Shown: positions 6,748 to 12,239 of the stretch, one piece after another
Layout: each line of letters starts with the position of its first letter
How positions within the stretch are numbered: the first letter of the stretch is position 1
The notes under the pieces: model-generated
The model's input: only the letters and a program-made list of their open reading frames with translations
What the model was told of the DNA's origin: nothing
Databases searched by the model: none
Program-made: the position numbers and the translations under genes
Origin: DATAQC01 sp051005135
GTDB taxonomy: Bacteria; Actinomycetota; Acidimicrobiia; Acidimicrobiales; AC-14
NCBI GenBank assembly: GCA_051005135.1
Contig: JBPCJQ010000077.1
Location: forward strand, 1-12,239
Reading direction: 5' to 3'
DNA: 12,239 bases

Positions 6748-6757
6748 TTGTCACTAC
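6748..6757. repeat. subterminal direct repeat, left copy
   Basis: TTGTCACTAC occurs here, 58 bp inside the left IS end, and again at 8505-8514, in the same orientation rather than inverted. It may be an internal transposase-binding site, or chance. Confidence 0.4.
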
Positions 6758-6777
6758 GCGGGTCGGTTGACCTGCGG

Positions 6778-8460
6778 TTACGCGATTCGGGCTCGGGACC
6801 ACTCCGTGGTGTCGACGCCGAAGGCGGCCAGGACCTTGGTCTGCAGCGACGTGCGGCGGGTGACGAGCTCGATGCGCTTGTCGCCGGCGTCGAGGCCCAC
6901 GGCCCGGATCCGGGCGAGCTCTCGCAGCGCCCGGGCAGGGCTGAGGTGCTGATCGTCGAGGTCGGGGTCGCGAATGTCGGCGGTCGACAGGTCGGCGGCC
7001 ATGAGGGCCTCGATCACGCCGGCATAGACGCAGATGGCGACGTGGCCGCGCACCCGGTCCTCGGTCCAATGGAACACCGGTCGCAGGTGCAAGAAGTCCT
7101 TGAGCACTCGGAAGCGGTGCTCGACCTCCAGCAGCCGGCGGTAGGCCATCACGACGTGGGCGGTGGAGGCGGCGGCGGGGCTCAGGCTCGTCACCAGCAC
7201 GTAGCGTCCGGCCAGGGTCTTCTCGTAGTCCAACGCCGCGTCGCGGTAGTGCCACACGAACAGCCCCCTCGACATCTCCACCTCGAAGAGCCGTCCCACC
7301 CCCGATTCACCGAGGATGCGCTGTGCCGCCCGGCCGATCTTGGCGGCGTCGGCGAGAGACCCTGCGCGCACTCGGGCCTCCAGGGCTCGCAGCTTGTCGG
7401 AGGTGGCCGCAACCAACTCAGCGGTGCGTGTCGAGTCGCGCACCCAGCGCTCGAAGCTGGCGACCACCACGGCCCGTTTCCCGTCCAGGGTGACCTCACA
7501 GGCGGCCGAGGCGGCCTCGGGCACCGGCACCCAGCGCGCATCAGGGCGTGCCGACGCCTCGAGGGCGGCGGCGCAGGTGGGATCGCGGTGCAGGCGGGTG
7601 GCCAGGACATGGTCGAAGCCTTTGTCCGTAAGGGTTTGCACGTTGTCGGCGGAGATGAGCCCACGGTCGGCGACCACGGGGATACTGCCTACTGCGAAGC
7701 GCCTCGACAGGTCGGCGAGCACCCCTGGCAGGGTGGACACATCGGCGGTGTTGCCGGCGAACACGTGGTGGGCGATGGGGATGCCGTCGCCGGTAGTCAA
7801 CAAGCCGATGACGATCTGGGGACGGTCACCTCGGTGGTCCCGGGAGTAGCCGAAGGCCCGGGAGGCGAAGCGCTCAGAGTGGCGCACCTCGCCCTCGAAG
7901 TAGGTGGAGGTCAAGTCGTAGCAGACCAGGCGCAGGTCGAGATTGGCCAGGTCGGTGAGGCGGGCGTAGAGGTGGGACTCGGTGGCCTCTTTGGTCTGGG
8001 CCACGACGTCGACGGCTCGGTAGTAGCGATGCAGGGGCGGGTGGGCGAAGCCGTCGGGAGCGGCCACGTCGTCGGCGAACCACTCGGGCACCCGGCGCTT
8101 GGAGCACGGGTCGCACAGCCGGTTGGCCACCATGGCGAACACTGCGTCGGCCTCGACACCGCCACCGAAGTGCGGCCCCAGCCCCAGGCGCCCCCAGTAG
8201 GCGGCCACCGCTGCCACCGCCCCCACGGATCGGGCGTCGGTCGCCTCCATGTCGTCGGTGTGCACCCACTCGCCGGCCACGTGGCGCTGGAGGGCGGCGA
8301 TGATGCGCTCGAGCTGGCCGGTGTCTCGCAGCACGCTGGCCTCGCCCAGGCGCAACACCGTGTGGTGACGGGTGCGGGCGCCGTCGCGCACGGCCTCCAC
8401 CAGGCTCAGGTACTCGTAGACCTTGTTGTCCCTGCGCACGGTCGACGTCTTGACGAACAC
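6778..8460 (-). CDS. IS1634-family DDE transposase
   Basis: This 560-residue transposase catalyses cut-and-paste or copying of the surrounding insertion sequence. It begins FVKTSTVRRDNKVYEYL, typical of the IS1634 group of IS4-like transposases. The catalytic triad is visible: D182 in VCYDLTSTYFEG, D265 in VVADRGLIS, and E447 in the signature LLEVEHRFRVLK. No stop or frameshift interrupts it, so it should be active. GTG 8460 is chosen because family proteins start at this point and GGAG lies about 10 nt upstream; a longer GTG 8511 start would add 17 unlike residues. The stop TAA (6780-6778) is 88 bp from the left end of the element. Confidence 0.95.
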   Translation of the reverse strand: MFVKTSTVRRDNKVYEYLSLVEAVRDGARTRHHTVLRLGEASVLRDTGQLERIIAALQRHVAGEWVHTDDMEATDARSVGAVAAVAAYWGRLGLGPHFGGGVEADAVFAMVANRLCDPCSKRRVPEWFADDVAAPDGFAHPPLHRYYRAVDVVAQTKEATESHLYARLTDLANLDLRLVCYDLTSTYFEGEVRHSERFASRAFGYSRDHRGDRPQIVIGLLTTGDGIPIAHHVFAGNTADVSTLPGVLADLSRRFAVGSIPVVADRGLISADNVQTLTDKGFDHVLATRLHRDPTCAAALEASARPDARWVPVPEAASAACEVTLDGKRAVVVASFERWVRDSTRTAELVAATSDKLRALEARVRAGSLADAAKIGRAAQRILGESGVGRLFEVEMSRGLFVWHYRDAALDYEKTLAGRYVLVTSLSPAAASTAHVVMAYRRLLEVEHRFRVLKDFLHLRPVFHWTEDRVRGHVAICVYAGVIEALMAADLSTADIRDPDLDDQHLSPARALRELARIRAVGLDAGDKRIELVTRRTSLQTKVLAAFGVDTTEWSRARIA

Positions 8461-8504
8461 TGCGCCTATTCTCCGACATAACAGACCGAGAAGCAAGCAC
8501 CATG

Positions 8505-8514
8505 TTGTCACTAC
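8505..8514. repeat. subterminal direct repeat, right copy
   Basis: TTGTCACTAC, identical to 6748-6757 and in the same orientation, 91 bp inside the right IS end. Confidence 0.4.
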
Positions 8515-8592
8515 ATATTGGCCCGGCGCCCCTCCCTCAGGAGCTAAACATGCAGGTCACAGCGTTGCGACCTCTTCGGAAGGGCCAAATCT

Positions 8593-8605
8593 TGTCAAAG
8601 TCGGG
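8593..8605. repeat. IS terminal inverted repeat, right
   Basis: TGTCAAAGTCGGG is the exact reverse complement of 6690-6702. It is followed immediately by the TTTGA target copy. Confidence 0.9.
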
Positions 8606-8610
8606 TTTGA
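8606..8610. repeat. 5-bp target-site duplication, right copy
   Basis: TTTGA follows the right inverted repeat and matches 6685-6689. Confidence 0.85.
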
Positions 8611-8766
8611 CGGGCGCCACCGGGTGACGAACGGCGGCCGCAACCACGGCATCGACGCCTTCGGCGACAGCTCGATCTCGCTCGCTAGCCCGAGCCGAAG
8701 AGTGCCTCGGTGCGACACCAGCTCCTCGGTGCTCGCCCCCGTCCAGGCGAAGGCAAGGTGCGGCAG
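8606..8766 (-). pseudogene. Tyrosine-recombinase (integrase) C-terminal remnant, IS-proximal fragment
   Basis: The minus strand reads LPHLAFAWTGASTEELVSHRG (8766-8704). After a one-base loss at 8704 another frame continues HSSARASERDRAVAEGVDAV and on into the IS insertion point. Both pieces match the C-terminus of actinophage-type integrases (LRHT...TGAST.ELM...GHSS...RYQHA...RDR.IAE). The segment that should hold the catalytic tyrosine (RYQHA) is absent between ARAS and ERDR, so the protein was dead through deletion as well as frameshift. Only about 70 C-terminal residues remain in total; the N-terminal and core-binding domains are gone. The frame resumes at 6689-6628 beyond the IS. Confidence 0.6.
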
Positions 8767-8796
8767 CGAACGATTGGTCGACGGATCAGCCTCTGC

Positions 8797-8993
8797 TCAT
8801 CCCTCCGGGGCTCGTGCCAGGGTCCGCAGGCGCATGATCCTCGGGTACATGGTCGGCCGCGCAGAGCGATGAGTTGGTCCTCGATGTAGTCGAGGTCGAG
8901 CCGCCGATGTGATCGGGCGATGGCACGCAGGTCAACCTGGCCGGCGGAGAGGAGGTGGCGATGAACGTCGACCACCAGATCGACGAGGCTCAC
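8797..8993 (-). pseudogene. Collapsed toxin gene downstream of the XRE antitoxin
   Basis: A GTG at 8993 overlaps the antitoxin stop as GTGA, as expected for a coupled toxin. The frame gives MSLVDLVVDVHRHLLSAGQV and then jumps to what reads as a protein tail, ARSHRRLDLDYIEDQLIALRG. The following bases fit better in another frame, ending PRIMRLRTLARAPEG and TGA (8799-8797). In XRE/nucleotidyltransferase (AbiEii-like) pairs the toxin is about 180-300 residues; here a central deletion of most of the enzyme plus a frameshift is inferred. Staying in the first frame would run to 8685 through Cys/Arg/Trp-rich sequence that does not look like protein. The toxin family is a tentative call from context. 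Confidence 0.45.
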
Positions 8994-9355
8994 CGGCGGG
9001 ACGCGTCCGCGGCATCGAGAAGCGAGGTGATGACCCGGACCCGCTCTTCCATCGAAGTGGTGGATGCCAGGCCGGAGGGCTCGTCGGGAGGGTCTTGGGG
9101 TAACCGAGCGGGGAGGTCCTCGTCGGGGAACCAATCTCCCCGTGGGAGCGGGCAGTAGACCCTCCGATTCCCGGCGGTTGCGGTGATCTCGAAGCCGCAG
9201 GCTACGAGCAGCCGGTTGAGCGTGTCGGCCGAGGGTACCCGGCGGCCGCTTTCGATAGCCGAGATGTTCGACTGGCGGACACCCGAGATATCCGCCAGCT
9301 CTTTCTGGGTGAGAGCCCGGGCCTCACGGACGGCACGGACGAAGGTACCGTACAC
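8990..9355 (-). CDS. XRE-family HTH antitoxin/transcriptional repressor
   Basis: The 121-residue protein starts with a Cro/C1-type helix-turn-helix (residues 3-55: RAVREARALTQKELADISGV, then RQSNISAIESGRRVPSADTL). A C-terminal tail holds WFPDEDLPARLPQDPPDE and ends ERVRVITSLLDAADASRR. This matches antitoxins encoded before nucleotidyltransferase-type toxins in actinobacteria, whose tails neutralise the toxin while the HTH represses the operon. GTG 9355 is chosen because TATACT ends 7 nt upstream, indicating a leaderless transcript, and the HTH begins immediately. The stop overlaps the toxin remnant by GTGA. The gene appears intact while its partner is broken. Confidence 0.85.
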   Translation of the reverse strand: MYGTFVRAVREARALTQKELADISGVRQSNISAIESGRRVPSADTLNRLLVACGFEITATAGNRRVYCPLPRGDWFPDEDLPARLPQDPPDEPSGLASTTSMEERVRVITSLLDAADASRR

Positions 9356-9362
9356 ACCGCCT

Positions 9363-9380
9363 AGTATATCGAGGTCGATA
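9363..9380 (-). promoter_or_regulatory. leaderless promoter with palindromic operator for the antitoxin
   Basis: On the minus strand TATACT (9368-9363, five of six matches to TATAAT) ends 7 nt before the GTG start. Overlapping it by 2 bp is a perfect inverted repeat, TATCGA-GG-TCGATA (9367-9380). A repressor bound there would block polymerase, which fits autoregulation by the XRE protein. No clear -35 is seen. Confidence 0.6.
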
Positions 9381-9423
9381 AGCCACGGCTGCGCCTTACC
9401 CTCGTGACCGGAGGCGGTTCTGT

Positions 9424-9443
9424 GACCGGCCAAGACCGGCCAT
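9424..9443. repeat. 10-bp tandem repeat GACCGGCCA-n
   Basis: GACCGGCCA occurs at 9424-9432 and 9434-9442, one helical turn apart, in the gap between the antitoxin promoter and the small membrane protein gene. It could be a second operator or chance in GC-rich sequence. The rest of 9381-9570 holds no convincing gene. Confidence 0.3.
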
Positions 9444-9570
9444 TCGCCGGGGCTCAGTTGTCCCCGTGCGGTTGACCAGCTTGTCCTCGAGGTGGTCCGG
9501 GTCGAGCGATAACGCGACGCCGGTGGCCGGATCGCGGGGCGACCGATCGGGCGAAGACAGCGTCGGTGGC

Positions 9571-9912
9571 TCATCTCGGGAGTTGACGGCCGGTGGCGAG
9601 GGTTCCGGCGCCGAGCGCGATCGCGACTGCAGCGTCGATGCAGGCGGGTCGGGCTCGACGGCGGTCGACCAGGGCGCACACGACGTCGGTGGCGGCGTGG
9701 AGCCCGTCGACGGCGGCGCCGAGGCGGCGTGCCGTCCGGCTGCGGTAGCGGGCCGATAGGAGCGCCTGGGCGATGTGACGGAGGCCCAGCAGTCGCACGC
9801 CGACGGCGAACCTCGAGTCTCCCGGCCGACCGTGTGCGGTTCCGAGAAGAACGCTGGGACGGAGGGCGAGGACGGTCCCGTAGGCCAACCGGACGACGCC
9901 GATGGGCCTCAC
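9571..9912 (-). CDS. Small hypothetical membrane protein
   Basis: This is a 113-residue protein of no named family. It has hydrophobic stretches VVRLAYGTVLALRPSVLLG near the N-terminus, GVRLLGLRHIAQALLSA in the middle, and IDAAVAIALGAGTLATG at the end, separated by arginine-rich turns. The RLLGLRHIAQ and DGLHAATDV patterns resemble short conserved actinobacterial membrane proteins of unknown function. GTG 9912 is preferred because it overlaps the SDR stop as GTGA, indicating coupling; ATG 9933 is the alternative and would overlap the SDR by 25 bp. It is the last gene of the SDR operon. A different frame continues past its stop with protein-like sequence, so the C-terminus may have been shortened by a frameshift. 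Confidence 0.65.
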   Translation of the reverse strand: MRPIGVVRLAYGTVLALRPSVLLGTAHGRPGDSRFAVGVRLLGLRHIAQALLSARYRSRTARRLGAAVDGLHAATDVVCALVDRRRARPACIDAAVAIALGAGTLATGRQLPR

Positions 9913-10907
9913 CGGCGTCGGCGCGATCGCCATCCCAGCGCGGCGGCAGCGACCCCGGTGGCCCCGGCCAGGAGCTGGCGTCGGTGAGCCGTCGCCCACC
10001 ACTGGGGGCTGGCTGAGTGAGAGCGGTCGTCGAAGATCCCATGGGCGCCGTAGTCGTCAGCGCCATCGACCGGTTCCCACAGGTTGGCGGGCCGGTCATC
10101 GGCGACGGGCTGGCTGGTCTGCTGGCTGTCGAAGCCGGTGCGGGCCAGGTACCAGTCGAGCACCCCGGGTGCGACCGCGTTGGCCAGCAGCGTGGCCGCC
10201 GTACTGGCCCCCACCCACCACTCGCGGCGGTCGTGCTCGGCCGCCCACAGCACGGCGCGGGCGGCCACCTCGGGCTGGTAGATGGGCGGCACGGGTTGGG
10301 GATGGCGAGGCAGGCGGGACAGCACCCAGGAGAACTGGGGCGTGTTTAACGCCGGCATCTGCACCATCGTGATGCGCACCCGGCTGCGCTCGTGCAAAAG
10401 CTCGCACCGCACCGACTCGGTGAAGCCCTGGATGGCGTGCTTGGCCCCGCAGTAGGCCGACTGCAGGGGGATGCCACGATAGGCGAGCGCGGAGCCGACC
10501 TGCACGATGACGCCTCGGTCGCGCTGGCGCATGTGGCGGAGGGCGGCCTGGGTGCCGTAGACGTAGCCGAGGTAGCTGACCTCGGTTACCCGCCGGTACT
10601 CGTCGGCGGTGATCTCGGTGAACGGCGCGAAGACCGACGTGAAGGCGTCGTTGACCCACACGTCGATCGGCCCAACCTCGCGCTCCACCCGGTCGGCCAC
10701 ATCTTGCACCTGCTCGGCGACCGATGTGTCGGCCCTCATCACCACCGCATGCCCGCCGGCGGCGTCGATCTCGGCGGCCGCCGCCTCCAGGCCAGCCTGG
10801 CCGCGGGCGACGACGGCCACTGTGTCGCCCGCCTCCCCGAAGCGACGGGCGACGGCACGGCCCACGCCTCCTGACGCGCCGGTCACGACGACTACCCGAT
10901 GTGACAT
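9909..10907 (-). CDS. SDR-family NAD(P)-dependent oxidoreductase with C-terminal membrane anchor
   Basis: This is a classical short-chain dehydrogenase/reductase of 332 residues. The cofactor motif TGASGGVG is at 9-16, and the catalytic S139 (GSALAYR), Y152 and K156 (YCGAK) are intact. The usual NNAG motif reads NDAF (86-89), as in a subgroup with bulky substrates. The last 80 residues exceed the normal SDR core and end in a hydrophobic segment followed by arginines (LLAGATGVAAAALGWRSRRRR), probably a tail anchor with a cytoplasmic basic end. ATG 10907 is chosen because AAGGAG lies 5 nt upstream. The gene starts 10 bp after the stop of the decayed enolase-family gene, so the two once formed one operon. 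The substrate is unknown. Confidence 0.9.
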   Translation of the reverse strand: MSHRVVVVTGASGGVGRAVARRFGEAGDTVAVVARGQAGLEAAAAEIDAAGGHAVVMRADTSVAEQVQDVADRVEREVGPIDVWVNDAFTSVFAPFTEITADEYRRVTEVSYLGYVYGTQAALRHMRQRDRGVIVQVGSALAYRGIPLQSAYCGAKHAIQGFTESVRCELLHERSRVRITMVQMPALNTPQFSWVLSRLPRHPQPVPPIYQPEVAARAVLWAAEHDRREWWVGASTAATLLANAVAPGVLDWYLARTGFDSQQTSQPVADDRPANLWEPVDGADDYGAHGIFDDRSHSASPQWWATAHRRQLLAGATGVAAAALGWRSRRRR

Positions 10908-10917
10908 CCCAGCTCCT

Positions 10918-11720
10918 TCATGCGCTTCGGTACCTCTCGGCATCGGCTGCCTTCAGCTCGAGCCCGATACCAGCTCGAGTCCGGTCGGGGCACAACACCC
11001 GCCGTTGGGATCGAGGACTCTGTCGAACAGCAGCCGGTCGAGGCGCGCGTGGTCGTGGAAGTACTCGAGGTGGCGGATGTTGGCGACGGCGCAGGCCGGA
11101 TGGGCGTGCAGCGACTGGGCGCAGTGGCCGGAAACCTGGAGACCGTGGGCCGCGGCGACTGCGGCGACGCGCATCCACTCGGTGATCCCGGCGCAGCGCG
11201 ACACGTCGGCTTGGAGCACGTCGACCGCACCGGCTTCGCACATGTGCTCGAAGTAGACGAGGTCAGAGCCGTACTCGCCGGCGGCCACGTTCATGTCGGT
11301 CATGGCGCGGATCTCGTTCAGCCCGTGAAGATCGTCGGAGGACACGGGTTCCTCGAACCAGGTGGCGCCCTGTTCACTCAGGTGGCGGGCCAGGCGGACG
11401 GCCTGCTTGCGCGTGTAGCCGCCGTTGGCGTCGACGAAGAGCTCGGCCTGGTCACCGATGGCAGCGCGCACCTTGGTGATCCGCTCCAGGTCTCGGCCCG
11501 GCCGGCTACCCCACGCAATGGCGATCTTCATCTTCACCCGGGGGATCCCGATCGCCGTGAACCCACCGCTGCCGTAAACGGGCACCTCGTCGCGGGCACG
11601 ACCGAGCAGGTCGACCAATGCCATCTCGTGCAGCTTGGCCTTCAAGTCCCATAAGGGCAATGTCGACGGCGGCGATCGCCGCTAATGCTACACCGGGGCG
11701 GCCGATGTTGCGGACCGGCG
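10918..11720 (-). pseudogene. Enolase-superfamily (mandelate racemase-like) dehydratase/racemase remnant
   Basis: The C-terminal barrel of an enolase-superfamily enzyme is spread over three frames. Frame one reads TPVRNIGRPGVALAAIAAVD to IAL (11720-11653). An extra base at 11652 moves to WDLKAKL and the barrel (11651-11000). A shift near 10998 gives VLCPDRTRAGIGLELKAADA to the stop TGA (10920-10918). Barrel residues remain: KMK near 11530, and metal ligands in FVDANG, FEEPVS and AGEYG. About 20 residues are missing between GGFT and GIPRVKMK (near 11556), and the N-terminal capping domain (over 100 residues) is absent. Several independent lesions argue for true decay rather than sequencing error. 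The enzyme may have worked with the SDR downstream in sugar-acid or hydroxy-acid catabolism; that is inference. Confidence 0.8.
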
Positions 11721-11743
11721 TCTGAATACGGACCTGACCCCTC

Positions 11744-11758
11744 GCCGCTCGCCGCGGC
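11744..11758. terminator. short hairpin downstream of the cupredoxin gene
   Basis: GCCGC/GCGGC stem with a 5-nt loop, 18 bp after the cupredoxin stop in its reading direction. There is no T-tract and the stem is only 5 bp. It may end the cupredoxin transcript. Confidence 0.22.
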
Positions 11759-11775
11759 AGCTCAGCGCGGTTCCG

Positions 11776-12180
11776 TCAGACCACCGTGAACGTGCCGTTC
11801 ATGTAGTTGTGGATCGTACAGAGATATGGGTATGTGCCCTTCTTCGAGGGGGCGGTGAAGGTCTTGGTCTGACCGGCGCTGATGTTGCCCATATCAAACG
11901 TTCCCCTGGCGCTACCGGTCGCCGTGAAGGTGTGGGCGGTACCATCCTCGTTCTTGACCGTGACCGTTACACCTGGCTTTACGGTGTCGGTCGAGGGCAT
12001 GAAGCTGAAGTTCTTGATGACGATGGTGTCGGTCGATGTTCCCGAGCCCGCGCCAGCGTTGGTCTTTGTTCCGCTGCCGCCACATGCGGCGAGCACCGAC
12101 GTCAACAGGAGTGACACCACCAGCATCCTGATCCAGTGTCGAATCGGCGATCCATGGCATGAACCGGTTCGCAGGCGCAT
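11776..12180 (-). CDS. Secreted cupredoxin-domain lipoprotein
   Basis: The protein has 134 residues. Basic residues (R2, R4, R14, R18) precede the hydrophobic stretch MLVVSLLLTSVLAAC, whose lipobox LAAC places the lipidated cysteine at C33; a Gly/Ser/Thr-rich linker (34-51) follows. The rest is one cupredoxin beta-sandwich with type 1 copper ligands H83 (GTAHTF), C121, H124 and M127 (YLCTIHNYM). It is probably an electron carrier or copper-binding protein held outside the membrane. The length fits a minimal plastocyanin-like domain. ATG 12180 is chosen because GGAGGAG lies 7 nt upstream; the longer frame to 12213 adds only charged residues. No oxidase or copper-transport gene is adjacent in the window. 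Confidence 0.92.
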   Translation of the reverse strand: MRLRTGSCHGSPIRHWIRMLVVSLLLTSVLAACGGSGTKTNAGAGSGTSTDTIVIKNFSFMPSTDTVKPGVTVTVKNEDGTAHTFTATGSARGTFDMGNISAGQTKTFTAPSKKGTYPYLCTIHNYMNGTFTVV

Positions 12181-12239
12181 GGGCCACTCCTCCACGGTTG
12201 TGGTTGGTGCCAATGTGAACTGGAATCCTCCTGTCCTGC

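Larger units (their letters stand above)
6690..8605 (-). mobile_element. IS1634-type insertion sequence, complete (1916 bp)
   Basis: The element is bounded by perfect 13-bp inverted repeats, CCCGACTTTGACA (6690-6702) and its complement (8593-8605), flanked by 5-bp TTTGA duplications. It carries one intact DDE transposase on the minus strand that fills most of its length. It interrupts the 3' end of a decayed integrase gene next to tRNA-Pro. Perfect ends, an intact duplication and an open transposase frame indicate a recent insertion compared with the surrounding gene remnants. The IS1634 assignment rests on the protein. Confidence 0.93.

Noticed and set aside
6748..8481. Long open frame on the plus strand opposite the transposase
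   Set aside because: It is a GC-rich antisense shadow: Gly/His/Val-rich with no domain, while the minus strand carries a clear DDE transposase.
8685..8993. A 102-residue gene downstream of the antitoxin
   Set aside because: Only the first 47 or so residues look like protein; the rest is Cys/Arg/Trp-rich and runs into sequence better explained as integrase remnant in another frame.
10953..11660. Intact 235-residue enolase-family protein starting at TTG 11660
   Set aside because: Conserved family sequence continues upstream in another frame and downstream in a third, and the capping domain is missing, so this is a fragment of a pseudogene.
1..12239. Selenoprotein gene with in-frame TGA linked to selB
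   Set aside because: I found no frame here in which a TGA is flanked by conserved coding sequence; the breaks seen are base shifts, not UGA readthrough.
1..12239. CRISPR array or large tandem-repeat locus
   Set aside because: No regularly spaced direct repeats were seen; repeats are limited to the IS ends and very short motifs.

Overview
The window looks like chromosomal DNA of a high-GC Gram-positive bacterium, most likely a deep-branching actinobacterium (Acidimicrobiia-like). The evidence is a WhiB iron-sulfur regulator, a tandem ArsA-type ATPase pair of the actinobacterial kind, strongly GC-rich codon use, GTG/TTG starts and probable leaderless genes. The species cannot be named from the sequence. 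The selB gene implies that the organism decodes UGA as selenocysteine.

Positions 1-6609 are a compact housekeeping region. selB (+) meets a whiB gene (-) tail to tail, the two sharing one CTAG stop palindrome. Next comes an NfeD/ClpP-class membrane protein (-) that seems to have lost its nucleophilic serine. It is divergent from two overlapping ArsA/Get3-like ATPases (+), one of which lacks the signature lysine of the deviant Walker A motif. A STAS anti-anti-sigma factor (-) and a single-domain response regulator (+) form a divergent signalling pair. tRNA-Pro(CGG) follows 12 bp after the regulator.

Positions 6610-9570 are the wreck of an integrated element beside the tRNA. In order they hold the last codons of a tyrosine-recombinase gene, a complete 1916-bp IS1634-type insertion sequence (perfect 13-bp inverted repeats, 5-bp TTTGA target duplication, intact DDE transposase), and then the rest of the recombinase 3' end. 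Removing the IS and one TTTGA copy rejoins the recombinase frame. Beyond that are a collapsed toxin gene and an intact XRE-type antitoxin with its own leaderless promoter and a palindromic operator candidate.

Positions 9571-11720 are a minus-strand operon: a decayed enolase-superfamily gene (frameshifts, an internal deletion and a missing N-terminal domain), an intact SDR oxidoreductase with a C-terminal membrane anchor, and a small membrane protein. The window ends with a secreted cupredoxin lipoprotein (-).

I did not find a clearly new multi-gene system. The strongest points are the stepwise island decay at tRNA-Pro, the orphaned antitoxin with its operator, the asymmetric ATPase pair and the probable pseudoprotease NfeD.
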